Shown here: one piece after another, positions 18,578 through 27,169 of the stretch
How positions within the stretch are numbered: the stretch's first letter is position 1
Layout of the letters: every line of letters starts with the position of its first letter
Assembly (NCBI RefSeq): GCF_004364245.1
Contig: NZ_SOAV01000009.1
Location: forward strand, 186,001-250,000
Direction of reading: 5' to 3'
Source: Streptomyces sp. BK208
GTDB lineage: Bacteria > Actinomycetota > Actinomycetes > Streptomycetales > Streptomycetaceae
Length of the DNA: 64,000 nt
Program-made: the position numbers and the translations under genes
Notes under the pieces: model-generated
Database searches by the model: none
The model's input: the letters and a program-made list of their open reading frames with translations, nothing else
Told to the model about the DNA's origin: nothing

Positions 18578-18687
18578 CCCTGCCGCACGACGCTCACCAG
18601 GTGCTACTGTCGCCCTGCTCGCGCAGGACGAGCGGCGACATCGTGAAACGCCCCCCTGCGCGACCGCCCTGGGGAGGGACCTCTTTC

Positions 18688-21600
18688 GTGATTCGTCCGC
18701 TGAACAAGCGGGCCGTGCGCCGTCGGCGTGCGCTCGGCCGTACCGCTCTCACCGTCACGCTCGCCGTGACCGCCGGCATCGGCACCGCGACCGTCGGCAC
18801 TCACGCCGTGGCGGCCGCCGGGACCACCGCCGCGTCCGCCGACCCCGTCGTCGTCAGCCCGGGCGCACGCTTCGTGCCCCGCGCCACCGTCGTCCTGAAC
18901 TCCGGCGAGACCGGCTTCCTCACCGCGCAGGAGGGTGACGACCGCCTGCGCTGGATCGACTACGCCACCGGCGCGACGTCCGTCCTCGACCACCGGCTGC
19001 CCAAGCCGCTCGCCTACGACGTGGACGACTTCCGCTTCGCCGAGTACCCCGGGGACTTCGGCCACGGCTCCGACACCGTCGCCCTGTACGCCCCGGCCCC
19101 GTCGCCGCACGTGACGCTCCAGCAGCGGGCCGGCGAAGGACCGAAGGTCACCGTCCCGATCCCGGAGGGCCAGACGTACGTCGCCACCTACGGCGACACC
19201 GTCATCACCCGCACCGGCACCGAGGAAGCCGCCACCGGCCTGCACCTGCTGCGCCAGGAGAACGGCGCGGTGCGGGACCGGAAGCTGGAAGGGCTGCCGG
19301 AGGGCTGGCGCCTCAGCATCAGCTCGGGCGACACCCGGTCCGTGGCCGTCCGCGCGATCAAGTGGGAGGACTCCCGGATGTCGCAGGGGTGGTGGGTCGT
19401 CGACCTCGCCACCGGGTCGCTGAAGACGCTGTCCACGCACGGCGAGAGCGTCGTCTTCGACCGCGACACCGTCTTCCACCTCGGCGCCCCCGAGTCCTAC
19501 GCCGCCCAGGTCTACCGCCGGGACGACCTGGACGCCGAGCCGACCACCCTCGACCTGCGGGACGTGGGCGCGTACGACGACACGATCGTGCCCTTCGCCG
19601 GCGGCTTCGCCACCGTGTCCGCACCCAACCCCGGCAACAACGAGTACCGCGGCAACGCGCTCACCCTGAGGGACGCCGAGGGCCGCAGCGCGAAGACCCT
19701 GCTGACCGTCGCCTCCCCCTCGCTGCACCGCACGCCCGACGGCTCGCTGCTGGTGACCGGCGCCGAGAAGAACACCGACTACGGCCCGCTCGACTGGGGC
19801 TACTACCTCCTCACCCCCGCCGCCGACGGCACCGTCACCCGCAAGCGCGTCGCCGGCATCGAGGACCGGGAGGCCGAGCCGTACGGCATCTCGCTGGGCA
19901 GCGGCATCCTCACCACGGCCGACGACTCCAAGCTCTACATGCCGGGCACCTACGTCGGCGCCTACCGCAGCACCTGGCTGAAGACCTCCGGCCGCCCGGA
20001 GGAGCTGAACTCGACCGTCGACGGCCTCGTGAGCGGCCGTGACGACGACTGCGGCGACTCCGAGAACGGCTACTGCGTCACCATGTTCGCGAGCGGCGAC
20101 GGCCACCACGGACGCGAGGCCGCCACCGAGCAGGGCGTCACCATGCTCTACCGCAACGGCGACTCCGCCTGGGGACCGCGGGTGACCTCGGGCTTCTACA
20201 GCCCCGAGCTGATCGGCCTCTCCGGCCGGTACGGCATCGCCGACGAGGCATCGGGCGGCACGCAGGCCGTCCTCCGCTTCAAGGACGGCGACACCGGGAG
20301 CGTCCTGGAGAAGCGCGAGATCACCGCGGCCTCCGTCTGGGGCAACACGCTGTGGAGCGCCACCGGCAGCTGGGACGACCCCGCACTGGACCTGCCGACC
20401 ACGGTGACCGCGAAGAACCTGTCGACGGGTGCCGCCGGCGAGACCTTCGACGCGGGGTGCGTCCCCCGCGACCTCCAGGCCGTCGGCCGCTGGGTGTACT
20501 GGCAGTGCGACGACTCCTGGCCCAACTACCCGGGCGGCGGCGTCTACGACCGGCAGGCCAAGCGCTCCCTGCGGCTCGGCACCGACAAGGCCCTCCTCGG
20601 CGACGGCTACCTGGTCCGCCAGTCGGACAGGACCGGTCTGACCCTCGTCGACCTGCACGGGGGTCTCCCGGCCGGCGGCACGGAGGCGGACCTGCCGCAG
20701 CACGTGATCGTCACCGCCGCCGAGCTGGGCGACCGGACCGTGCCCCGGGCCGGCTGGACCGTGGACCGCTTCGGCGGCCACGTCGCCTACACGGGCGAGG
20801 ACCGCCGGGTGCGGATCGTCCCGTCGGGCGTCCCCGCCTCCGGGATCGCCGTCATCGACGCGGAGACCTCGCCGGCCCTGGACATCCGGGCCGGGGCGCC
20901 GTGGGCGTCCCGCTGGTGGCTGTCGAAGCCGGCGGCCTCCTGGACGCTGACACTGAGGAACAAGGCGAGCGGCAGGACCGTGCGCACGCTGTCCGGCGGC
21001 GAGGCCCGCGGCCTGGTCTCGGCCTCCTGGGACGGCAAGGACGCCGCCGGGAAGTACGTCGCGAACGGCGCCCACACCTGGACCCTGACCGCGAAGCCCG
21101 CCGACGGCGTCGGGGCCGACCTGTCCGTCTCCGGCACCGTGCCGGTCACCGGCGGCGCCGCCGTGTGGCGGGACATGGCCGGCGACGACGGCTTCGGCGA
21201 CCTCCTGACGACGGACGCCGCCGGCGCCGTGTCGATGTACCGGGGCACCGGGACCGGTGCACTGTCGTCCCGTCTCGCCGGAACCGGCGGCGCGCTCCCC
21301 ACCGGCTCGGTGCTCGTGCCCGTCGGAGACGTGGACGGCGACCGCTGCGCCGACGTGCTGGCGCGGGTCGGCGACGAGCTGCGGGCCTACCGCCCGGGCT
21401 GCGGCAAGATCGTCGGCGCCTCCTCGCCGTACACGCCGATCGGCACGGGCTGGGCCCAGTACGACCAGCTGACCTCGCCGGGCGACCTGAACGGGGACGG
21501 CTTCACGGACCTGATCGCCCGCCAGAAGAGCACCGGCGACATCTACTTCTACGCGGGCACGGCGGATCACCACCTGAAGTCCCGGGTGCGGATCCAGACC

Positions 21601-21933
21601 GACTGGAAGCTGTACAAGTGGATCACCGGCGCCGGGGACCTGAACGGCGACGGCCGCGGTGACCTGCTCGGCCAGGACTCCGCCGGTGTCCTGTGGCGGT
21701 ACTACGGCACCGCGGCCGGCGGCGTGACCAAGCGGGAACGGGTCGGCGGCGGCTGGAACGTCTACTCCGCCCTCGTCGGCACCGGCGATCTGACCGGCGA
21801 CGGCCGCGCCGACCTGCTGGCCCGCGACACCACCGGGAAGCTGTGGCGGTACGCGTCCACGGGAGCCGGCACGTACGCCGGCCGGGTCCTGGTCGGCACG
21901 GGCGGCTGGAACACCTTCAAGGGCCTGTACTGA
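18688..21933 (+). CDS. Large secreted FG-GAP/FlgD-like Ig protein
   Basis: Secreted protein of 1081 residues. The signal peptide starts at GTG 18688 (RRRRALGRTALTVTLAVTAG ... AVAAAG), with GGGAGGG ten bases upstream. Residues about 50-720 form a beta-rich propeller-like region of short strands without recognisable motifs. A FlgD-type Ig domain follows (SWTLTLRNKASGRTVRTLSG, SWDGKDAAGKYVANGAHTW). The C-terminus has four or five FG-GAP repeats (DVDGDRCADVL, DLNGDGFTDLI, DLNGDGRGDLL, DLTGDGRADLL), each followed by a W-x-Y/Y-x-G blade end. There is no membrane anchor or sortase signal. Carbohydrate or surface binding is plausible but unproven. Confidence 0.85.
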   Translation: MIRPLNKRAVRRRRALGRTALTVTLAVTAGIGTATVGTHAVAAAGTTAASADPVVVSPGARFVPRATVVLNSGETGFLTAQEGDDRLRWIDYATGATSVLDHRLPKPLAYDVDDFRFAEYPGDFGHGSDTVALYAPAPSPHVTLQQRAGEGPKVTVPIPEGQTYVATYGDTVITRTGTEEAATGLHLLRQENGAVRDRKLEGLPEGWRLSISSGDTRSVAVRAIKWEDSRMSQGWWVVDLATGSLKTLSTHGESVVFDRDTVFHLGAPESYAAQVYRRDDLDAEPTTLDLRDVGAYDDTIVPFAGGFATVSAPNPGNNEYRGNALTLRDAEGRSAKTLLTVASPSLHRTPDGSLLVTGAEKNTDYGPLDWGYYLLTPAADGTVTRKRVAGIEDREAEPYGISLGSGILTTADDSKLYMPGTYVGAYRSTWLKTSGRPEELNSTVDGLVSGRDDDCGDSENGYCVTMFASGDGHHGREAATEQGVTMLYRNGDSAWGPRVTSGFYSPELIGLSGRYGIADEASGGTQAVLRFKDGDTGSVLEKREITAASVWGNTLWSATGSWDDPALDLPTTVTAKNLSTGAAGETFDAGCVPRDLQAVGRWVYWQCDDSWPNYPGGGVYDRQAKRSLRLGTDKALLGDGYLVRQSDRTGLTLVDLHGGLPAGGTEADLPQHVIVTAAELGDRTVPRAGWTVDRFGGHVAYTGEDRRVRIVPSGVPASGIAVIDAETSPALDIRAGAPWASRWWLSKPAASWTLTLRNKASGRTVRTLSGGEARGLVSASWDGKDAAGKYVANGAHTWTLTAKPADGVGADLSVSGTVPVTGGAAVWRDMAGDDGFGDLLTTDAAGAVSMYRGTGTGALSSRLAGTGGALPTGSVLVPVGDVDGDRCADVLARVGDELRAYRPGCGKIVGASSPYTPIGTGWAQYDQLTSPGDLNGDGFTDLIARQKSTGDIYFYAGTADHHLKSRVRIQTDWKLYKWITGAGDLNGDGRGDLLGQDSAGVLWRYYGTAAGGVTKRERVGGGWNVYSALVGTGDLTGDGRADLLARDTTGKLWRYASTGAGTYAGRVLVGTGGWNTFKGLY

Positions 21934-21956
21934 TCCCACCCGGCCCGCACACGAAG

Positions 21957-21997
21957 GAGGGGCCCCCGGCGCGACGACATCGCACCGGGGGCCCCTC
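21957..21997. terminator. Bidirectional terminator between FG-GAP protein and phosphoribosyltransferase
   Basis: GAGGGGCCCCCGG (21957-21969) pairs with CCGGGGGCCCCTC (21985-21997) across a 15-base loop, placed between two convergent stop codons. Confidence 0.88.
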
Positions 21998-22008
21998 TTC
22001 CGTCACCG

Positions 22009-22506
22009 TCAGGCGTCGAGCACCTGGCCGTCGCGCCGCACCACGGGCGGAAGGACGCTCCACGGGAAGTTGATCCACTCATCGGTGCGCTTCCACACGT
22101 ACTCGCACTGGACGAGGGAGTGCGACTTCTCGTAGATCACCGCGCTGCGGACCTCGGCGACCGTGTCGAGGCAGAAGTCCCGCACCAGCTTGAGCGTCTT
22201 GCCGGTGTCGGCGACGTCGTCGGTGATCAGGACCTTCTTGTCGGAGAAGTCGATGACGTTCGGGACGGGCGCGAGCATGACGGGCATGTCGAGGGTGGTC
22301 CCCACGCCGGTGTAGAACTCCACGTTCACCAGGTGGATGTTCTTGCAGTCGAGCGCGTACGCGAGCCCGCCGGCGACGAAGACGCCACCGCGGGCGATGG
22401 AGAGCACTATGTCCGGCTCGTACCCGTCGTCCGCGACGGCCTGCGCCAGCTCGCGCACGGCGACGCCGAACTGCTCGTAGGTCAGATTCTCCCGAACATC
22501 ACTCAT
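22009..22506 (-). CDS. Purine-type phosphoribosyltransferase
   Basis: Cytoplasmic enzyme of 165 residues. The PRPP-binding loop is VLITDDVADTGKT, and a type I PRTase core precedes it (DIVLSIARGGVFVAGGLAYA). The length and the C-terminal WINFPWSVLPPV suggest the xanthine/guanine/hypoxanthine salvage group, transferring phosphoribose from PRPP to a purine base. The substrate cannot be fixed from sequence alone. It is 25 bases downstream of dcd on the same strand, so both probably form one nucleotide-metabolism unit. Confidence 0.85.
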   Translation of the reverse strand: MSDVRENLTYEQFGVAVRELAQAVADDGYEPDIVLSIARGGVFVAGGLAYALDCKNIHLVNVEFYTGVGTTLDMPVMLAPVPNVIDFSDKKVLITDDVADTGKTLKLVRDFCLDTVAEVRSAVIYEKSHSLVQCEYVWKRTDEWINFPWSVLPPVVRRDGQVLDA

Positions 22507-22531
22507 GCGCGCGTCCTGCTCATCACTGGGT

Positions 22532-23107
22532 TCATACCTGGGTCCGATGGAAATTGAGGAAGGACCGGGAGGCGGTCGGCCCCCGCTGGCCCTGGTAACG
22601 GGACCCGTAACGCTCGCTCCCGTACGGGTGCTCGGCCGGCGACGTGAGCCGGAACATGCACAGCTGCCCGATCTTCATCCCCGGCCACAGCTTGATCGGC
22701 AGGGTCGCGAGATTGCTCAGCTCCAGCGTCACGTGCCCCGAGAAGCCGGGGTCGATGAACCCGGCGGTGGAGTGCGTGACCAGCCCGAGCCGCCCCAGCG
22801 AGCTCTTTCCTTCGAGCCGGGAGGCGAGATCGTCGGGCAGCGTGATGACCTCGTACGTGCTGGCCAGCACGAACTCGCCGGGATGCAGGATGAACGGCTC
22901 GTCGCCCTCAGGCTCCACGAGCCGGGTCAGGTCCACCTGCTCGACGGAGGGGTCGATGTGCGGGTACCGGTGATTCTCGAACACCCGGAAATAGCGGTCG
23001 AGGCGCACGTCGATGCTCGACGGCTGCACCATGGAGTCGTCGAACGGATCGATCCGCACCCGACCGTTGTCGATCTCGGCCCGGATGTCCTTGTCTGAGA
23101 GAAGCAC
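22532..23107 (-). CDS. dcd: dCTP deaminase
   Basis: Enzyme of 191 residues that deaminates dCTP to dUTP for thymidylate synthesis, acting as a trimer. Family landmarks: start MLLSDKDIRAEI, VQPSSIDVRLDRYFRVF, the active-site segment SSLGRLGLVTHSTAG, GHVTLELSN containing the catalytic Glu, and PGMKIGQLCMF. The length agrees with Dcd. Whether it also hydrolyses dUTP, as the mycobacterial homologue does, cannot be told. ATG 23107 is the natural start. Confidence 0.97.
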   Translation of the reverse strand: MLLSDKDIRAEIDNGRVRIDPFDDSMVQPSSIDVRLDRYFRVFENHRYPHIDPSVEQVDLTRLVEPEGDEPFILHPGEFVLASTYEVITLPDDLASRLEGKSSLGRLGLVTHSTAGFIDPGFSGHVTLELSNLATLPIKLWPGMKIGQLCMFRLTSPAEHPYGSERYGSRYQGQRGPTASRSFLNFHRTQV

Positions 23108-23212
23108 GCACCGAGGATACGCAAGGCGCGCGGAGCAGCGACAACCGCCGCCGCGCCGCGCGCCCGGACTGTACCTGTACCGCTGTGCTGCTCCCGCTCT
23201 GCCGCCCCCGCG

Positions 23213-23371
23213 CTACCGCCTCTCCGCGCCCACCGGCACGGCACTCCGCAGCCGCGCACACCGCGGACATCGGACGAGCCGGCCGGGGCCGAGCCGCTCG
23301 GCCTTCTGCATCGGGAACGAGGTGGCGGTGAACACGTGCCCATCGGCACAGCGGACGACGGTGCGCTCCAT
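23213..23371 (-). CDS. 52-residue zinc-ribbon protein
   Basis: Small gene from ATG 23371 to TAG 23213-23215, with GAAGGA four bases before the start. The product begins MERTVVRCADGHVF and contains RCPRCARLRSAVPV. Cys-8, His-12, Cys-35 and Cys-38 would give one zinc site: CxxxH in the first half and CxxC in the second, so a mini zinc ribbon. I recall near-identical short proteins in other Streptomyces, which supports its being real; this was not checked here. It lies 105 bases upstream of dcd on the same strand. Function unknown; a ribosome- or RNA-binding accessory is possible. Confidence 0.75.
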   Translation of the reverse strand: MERTVVRCADGHVFTATSFPMQKAERLGPGRLVRCPRCARLRSAVPVGAERR

Positions 23372-23645
23372 CAAGTCCTTCAAGTCCCTTCCCCAAGAGC
23401 CGCGTCTGGCTTCCTACCCTGACGACAAAAGCCACAGTACGGGATGAAAGAGACGACTCTCCAGGCGGCACTCCGCCCGCACGCAGACCCTCTCCGGGGC
23501 CCCCACCGTACGCCCCAACTGGTGCCCCTCGCAGCCGCGTCGACACCCCCGGAAACGACCACCGGCCCCACGGCGCGAACACCGGGGGCCGGGCATGGGG
23601 TAGAGTGAGCGAGCGTCCAGACACCGGCCGTGGTCGGCGTCTTAC

Positions 23646-23719
23646 GCGGGTGTAGTTTAATGGTAGAACATCAGCTTCCCAAGCTGAGAGCGCGAGTTCG
23701 ATTCTCGTCACCCGCTCCA
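23646..23719 (+). tRNA. tRNA-Gly (CCC)
   Basis: Complete cloverleaf of 71 bases plus encoded CCA. The acceptor stem is GCGGGTG with CACCCGC (23710-23715 region). The anticodon stem TCAGC/GCTGA encloses loop TTCCCAA, giving anticodon CCC. The T arm holds TTCGATT. The discriminator base is T at 23716. It is followed by its own hairpin. Confidence 0.96.
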
Positions 23720-23724
23720 CGAAG

Positions 23725-23753
23725 AGGCCCAGGTTGTCGACCTGGGCCTTCCT
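23725..23753 (+). terminator. Terminator after tRNA-Gly
   Basis: AGGCCCAGGT (23725-23734) pairs with ACCTGGGCCT (23740-23749), loop TGTCG, then TCCTTGTT. Confidence 0.85.
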
Positions 23754-24190
23754 TGTTGTCCGGTCCGGACAGCGCAGCATGCACGCCGGCAGGGTGGTGT
23801 GGCAGGCGGTCATGTCCGTACGGCCGAATCGGCGTTCGACTCTGCCCGAAGAGGCGTTCTTGACGCGGAGCCCGTTCCCTCAGCCCCGGCTGTCGGCGTG
23901 GGCCCCTTCTCGGTCGCCACGGCCTCGATGCCGGTCCCTTTCCTCTGCCTTCCCCGGAGGTCTGTCCGGGCTCCCCTTTCACCTGCGCGGCCTCGGCCGG
24001 TCCGTCGCGCCTTCGGCCGTGTATCCGGTTCGTGTCGGGCGGCGCTCGGAATCGCATCAAAGGGGAGGGAGGCGGCGGGAGGCACGAGTGCTGTCCGTTG
24101 CCTGCCGTAATGTTCCGATCGTGACGTGGTCTCGCGCACGTCGGGGACGTGGGCCGGGGCCGTCCCGCCCCCCGAACAGGAGCCCACCTC
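23754..24190. other. Intergenic region, no gene supported
   Basis: About 440 bases between the tRNA terminator and the response-regulator start. Open frames here lack starts with ribosome sites and lack codon bias. One reads through the tRNA and gives the familiar false tail GDENRTRAL. It should contain the promoter of the two-component operon, but no clear -35/-10 pair was found. Confidence 0.5.
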
Positions 24191-24919
24191 GTGTCCTCGA
24201 CCGACTCCCCCGCGTCCACCGCGCGCGTGCTCCTGGTGGAGGACGACGACCTGATGCGCCGGTCCTTCGCCGTCGCCCTGGAACGGTACGGCTACGGGGT
24301 GCGGGTCGCCGCCGACGGGCTCGCCGGGCTCGAACTCTTCCGTGCGGAGGAGTTCGACCTGCTGGTCCTGGACGTGATGCTGCCCGGTCTGGACGGGATC
24401 GGGCTGTGCCGCCGGGTCCGGGAGACCAGTCTGGTCCCGGTGCTGATGATGTCCGCGCGGGGCGACGGGCTCGACGTGGTCTCGGGTCTGGAGGCCGGTG
24501 CCGACGACTACGTCGTGAAGCCGGTGGAGACGTACGTCCTGGTGGCCCGGATGCGGTCGCTGCTGCGGCGCGCCACCTACTCGCCCGCTCCCCGGAGCGG
24601 TCCGGCCGCCGGCGGTGAGCGGCCGGAGGACGAGGCCGTGCTGGAGTTCGGGGATCTGCGGATCGACACCGCCGGGATGGAGGTCTTCCTCTCCGGCCGC
24701 CCGGTCGCCCTCACCCCGACCGAACTCAAGCTCCTCCTGGAGTTCGCCGCCCACCCCGGTGTCGTCCTGGAACGGCACACCCTCCTGCGGGACGTCTGGG
24801 AGTACGGCTGGGACGGCGACAGCCGGGTCGTCGACCTGTGCGTCCAGCGGCTGCGCCGCAAAGTGGGCCGGGAGCGGATCGAGACGGTCCGGGGCTTCGG
24901 ATACAAGCTCCGGCGGTGA
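24191..24919 (+). CDS. OmpR/PhoB-family response regulator
   Basis: Transcription factor of 242 residues. The receiver domain has the acidic pair in LLVEDDDLM, phosphoacceptor Asp in LDVMLPGLDG and Lys in VVKPVE. The C-terminal winged helix has ALTPTELKLLLEFAAHPG and ends RIETVRGFGYKLRR. GTG 24191 has AGGAG eight bases upstream and gives the normal family length. Its stop overlaps the kinase start (GTGA). The operon continues with an ABC exporter-like pair, so control of that transporter by envelope stress is likely but inferred. Confidence 0.93.
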   Translation: MSSTDSPASTARVLLVEDDDLMRRSFAVALERYGYGVRVAADGLAGLELFRAEEFDLLVLDVMLPGLDGIGLCRRVRETSLVPVLMMSARGDGLDVVSGLEAGADDYVVKPVETYVLVARMRSLLRRATYSPAPRSGPAAGGERPEDEAVLEFGDLRIDTAGMEVFLSGRPVALTPTELKLLLEFAAHPGVVLERHTLLRDVWEYGWDGDSRVVDLCVQRLRRKVGRERIETVRGFGYKLRR

Positions 24920-26190
24920 CCGTGTCTCCCGCCCGCCGGCCCCGGCGCCGCCGCACCACGCTGCGCTGGAAGATCGCCGCGCTCGCCGCCGCCACGGCCC
25001 TGCTCGTGGTGGCGGCGGTCGGTGTCCTCGTCCACCTGTGGACCGCGCACGACATCCGGGGGCGCGGCGAGGCACGGGCGTTCAACGCCGTGTACGCGGC
25101 GACGGACGTCTACCGGCGCACCGGCGTCCTCACCGACGGCGCCCGGCTCGACCCCGCCGACCTGCCCGCCGAGCTGCGCGACCCGGACGACGCCGGGCGG
25201 CACACGGCCTACGACGCCCGCGTCGAGGGAAACGTCGGGCCGAGTGCCTGGGCCGCCCAGCGGACCGGAGGGCCGGGCAGCCCTGTCCTCGCCGTGCAGG
25301 TCAACCTGGGTCCGGACCACGCCAACCTCTCCCGCCTCGACGCCGCCATGGCCGTCGCCTCGCTCCTCGCGCTCGCGGCGGCCATCCCCGTCGCCGTGTA
25401 CGGCGCCGGGCTCCTCGCCCGGCGTCTCGGCCACGTCGCCGAGACGGCGGCCCGGATCTCCGCCGGGGACCTCGACGCCCGCTCCGGACCCACCAGGGGC
25501 GACGACGAGGTCGCCGACATCGCCGCCACCGTCGACCGGATGGCCGACACCCTCGCCCAGCGGCTGCGCACCGAGCGCCGGTTCACCGCCGACGTGGCCC
25601 ATGAACTGCGCACTCCCGTCGGTGGTCTGCTGGCCGCCGCCGGCCTCCTGCCGCCCGGCGAGACCGAGGACCTGCTGCGGGCCCGGATCCGTGACCTGCG
25701 CGGCCTCGTCGAGGACCTCCTGGAGATCTCCCGGCTGGACGCCGGTGTCGAACAGCCGGTCCGCGCCCGGGTGCCGCTCGCCGCCGTGGTGGCCGAGGCC
25801 GTGGCCCGTACGGGCCTTGAGGCGGAGGTCGGGACGGGGGTCGTCGACGCCACCGGCCAGGGCACCACGCGGACCGTGGAGACGGACCCCCGCCGCCTGG
25901 AGCGGATCGTCGGCAACCTCGTCGTCAACGCCCACCGGCACGGCGGCGCCCCCGTGCGGGTCACCGTCGACGGGCGGACGGTCGTCGTCCGCGACCACGG
26001 ACCCGGCTTCCCTCCCGACCTGCTGTCCCACGGCCCGCGCCGCTTCCACACCGGCACCCGGGAACGCGGCTCGGGCCACGGCCTGGGCCTCACCATCGCC
26101 TTCGGCCAGGCCCGCGTCCTCGGCGCCGAACTCCGGCTGTCCAACGCCTCGGACGGTGGCGCCGTGGCCACCCTGCGGCTGCCCGGCTGA
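24916..26190 (+). CDS. Sensor histidine kinase
   Basis: Membrane kinase of 424 residues. First membrane helix at about 20-45 (IAALAAATALLVVAAVGVLV), extracytoplasmic loop of roughly 100 residues, second helix AMAVASLLALAAAIPVAVYG, HAMP (ARISAGDLDAR), then the His box FTADVAHELRTPVGGL. The ATPase domain has NLVVNAHRHGG, VRDHGPGFP and GSGHGLGLTIA. GTG 24916 overlaps the regulator stop by four bases; GTG 24922 is also possible. The signal is unknown. It pairs with the preceding regulator. Confidence 0.92.
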   Translation: MTVSPARRPRRRRTTLRWKIAALAAATALLVVAAVGVLVHLWTAHDIRGRGEARAFNAVYAATDVYRRTGVLTDGARLDPADLPAELRDPDDAGRHTAYDARVEGNVGPSAWAAQRTGGPGSPVLAVQVNLGPDHANLSRLDAAMAVASLLALAAAIPVAVYGAGLLARRLGHVAETAARISAGDLDARSGPTRGDDEVADIAATVDRMADTLAQRLRTERRFTADVAHELRTPVGGLLAAAGLLPPGETEDLLRARIRDLRGLVEDLLEISRLDAGVEQPVRARVPLAAVVAEAVARTGLEAEVGTGVVDATGQGTTRTVETDPRRLERIVGNLVVNAHRHGGAPVRVTVDGRTVVVRDHGPGFPPDLLSHGPRRFHTGTRERGSGHGLGLTIAFGQARVLGAELRLSNASDGGAVATLRLPG

Positions 26191-26319
26191 GGCGGGGACG
26201 AAGCCGTCACCGTCCGACCGGTACACGATGGAGCGGGGCCCGATACGCGACCGCCCAGGACCGGATACGTTCCCTCGACACCCTTCTCTTGCGTCTTTCC
26301 GTACGAGAAGAGGAACACC

Positions 26320-27093
26320 ATGTCCGCAGACCTCCTGTCGCCGCCCCCGATGACCGGCGTCGCGGCCGCCACCACCGACCTGTCGAAGGTCTACGGCGAG
26401 GGCGACACCAGGGTCGTCGCCCTGGACCGGGTCAGCATCGCCTTCCGGGAGGGCGAGTTCACCGCGATCATGGGCCCGTCCGGCTGCGGCAAGTCGACCC
26501 TGATGCACTGCGCCGCCGGGCTCGACGCGCCCACCTCCGGCTCCGTCCGCATCGGGACCACCGAACTGGGCGGCCTCGGCGACCGGCGGCTCACCCGACT
26601 GCGCAGGGACCGGATCGGGTTCGTCTTCCAGGCGTTCAACCTGCTGCCGACGCTGACGGCGCTGGAGAACATCACGCTGCCGCTGGACATCGCGGGCCGC
26701 GAGCCCGACCGTGCGTGGCTGGACCGCGTCGTCTCCATGGTCGGCCTCACCGAGCGCCTGGGCCACCGGCCCGCCCAGCTCTCCGGCGGACAGCAGCAGC
26801 GCGTCGCCGTCGCCCGCGCGCTGGCCTCCCGCCCGGCGATCGTCTTCGGCGACGAGCCCACCGGCAACCTCGACTCGCGCGCGGGCGCCGAAGTCCTCGG
26901 TTTCCTGAGGGACTCGGTGCGCGAACTGGGCCAGACCGTCGTCATGGTCACCCACGACCCCGTCGCCGCCGGATACGCCGACCGCGTGGTGTTCCTGTCG
27001 GACGGACGCCTCGTCGAGGAGATGGTCCGCCCCACCCCCGACCGCGTCCTGGACCTGATGAAGAACCTGGGCGCCCGGTCCCACGGCGGCTGA
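26320..27093 (+). CDS. ABC transporter ATP-binding protein (MacB/LolD type)
   Basis: ATPase of 257 residues. Walker A GPSGCGKST, Q-loop VFQAFNLLPTLTALENI, signature LSGGQQQRVAVARAL, Walker B IVFGDEPTGNLDS, H-loop MVTHDP. This is the MacB/LolD/FtsE group, which works with FtsX-type permeases and usually moves or signals about lipids, peptides or antibiotics by mechanotransmission rather than classic import. A ribosome site AGAGGA precedes the ATG. The permease follows 76 bases later. Confidence 0.95.
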   Translation: MSADLLSPPPMTGVAAATTDLSKVYGEGDTRVVALDRVSIAFREGEFTAIMGPSGCGKSTLMHCAAGLDAPTSGSVRIGTTELGGLGDRRLTRLRRDRIGFVFQAFNLLPTLTALENITLPLDIAGREPDRAWLDRVVSMVGLTERLGHRPAQLSGGQQQRVAVARALASRPAIVFGDEPTGNLDSRAGAEVLGFLRDSVRELGQTVVMVTHDPVAAGYADRVVFLSDGRLVEEMVRPTPDRVLDLMKNLGARSHGG

Positions 27094-27169
27094 GCCCCCT
27101 CCGCCTTCCCCGGACACCCCCGGGGCTCCCTCTCCTCCGGACACTCCCCCAAGGCCCTGGAAGACCCCC

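Noticed and set aside
23671..24219. Minus-strand frame ending GDENRTRAL
   Set aside because: The tail is the antisense reading of a tRNA gene, a well-known artefact.
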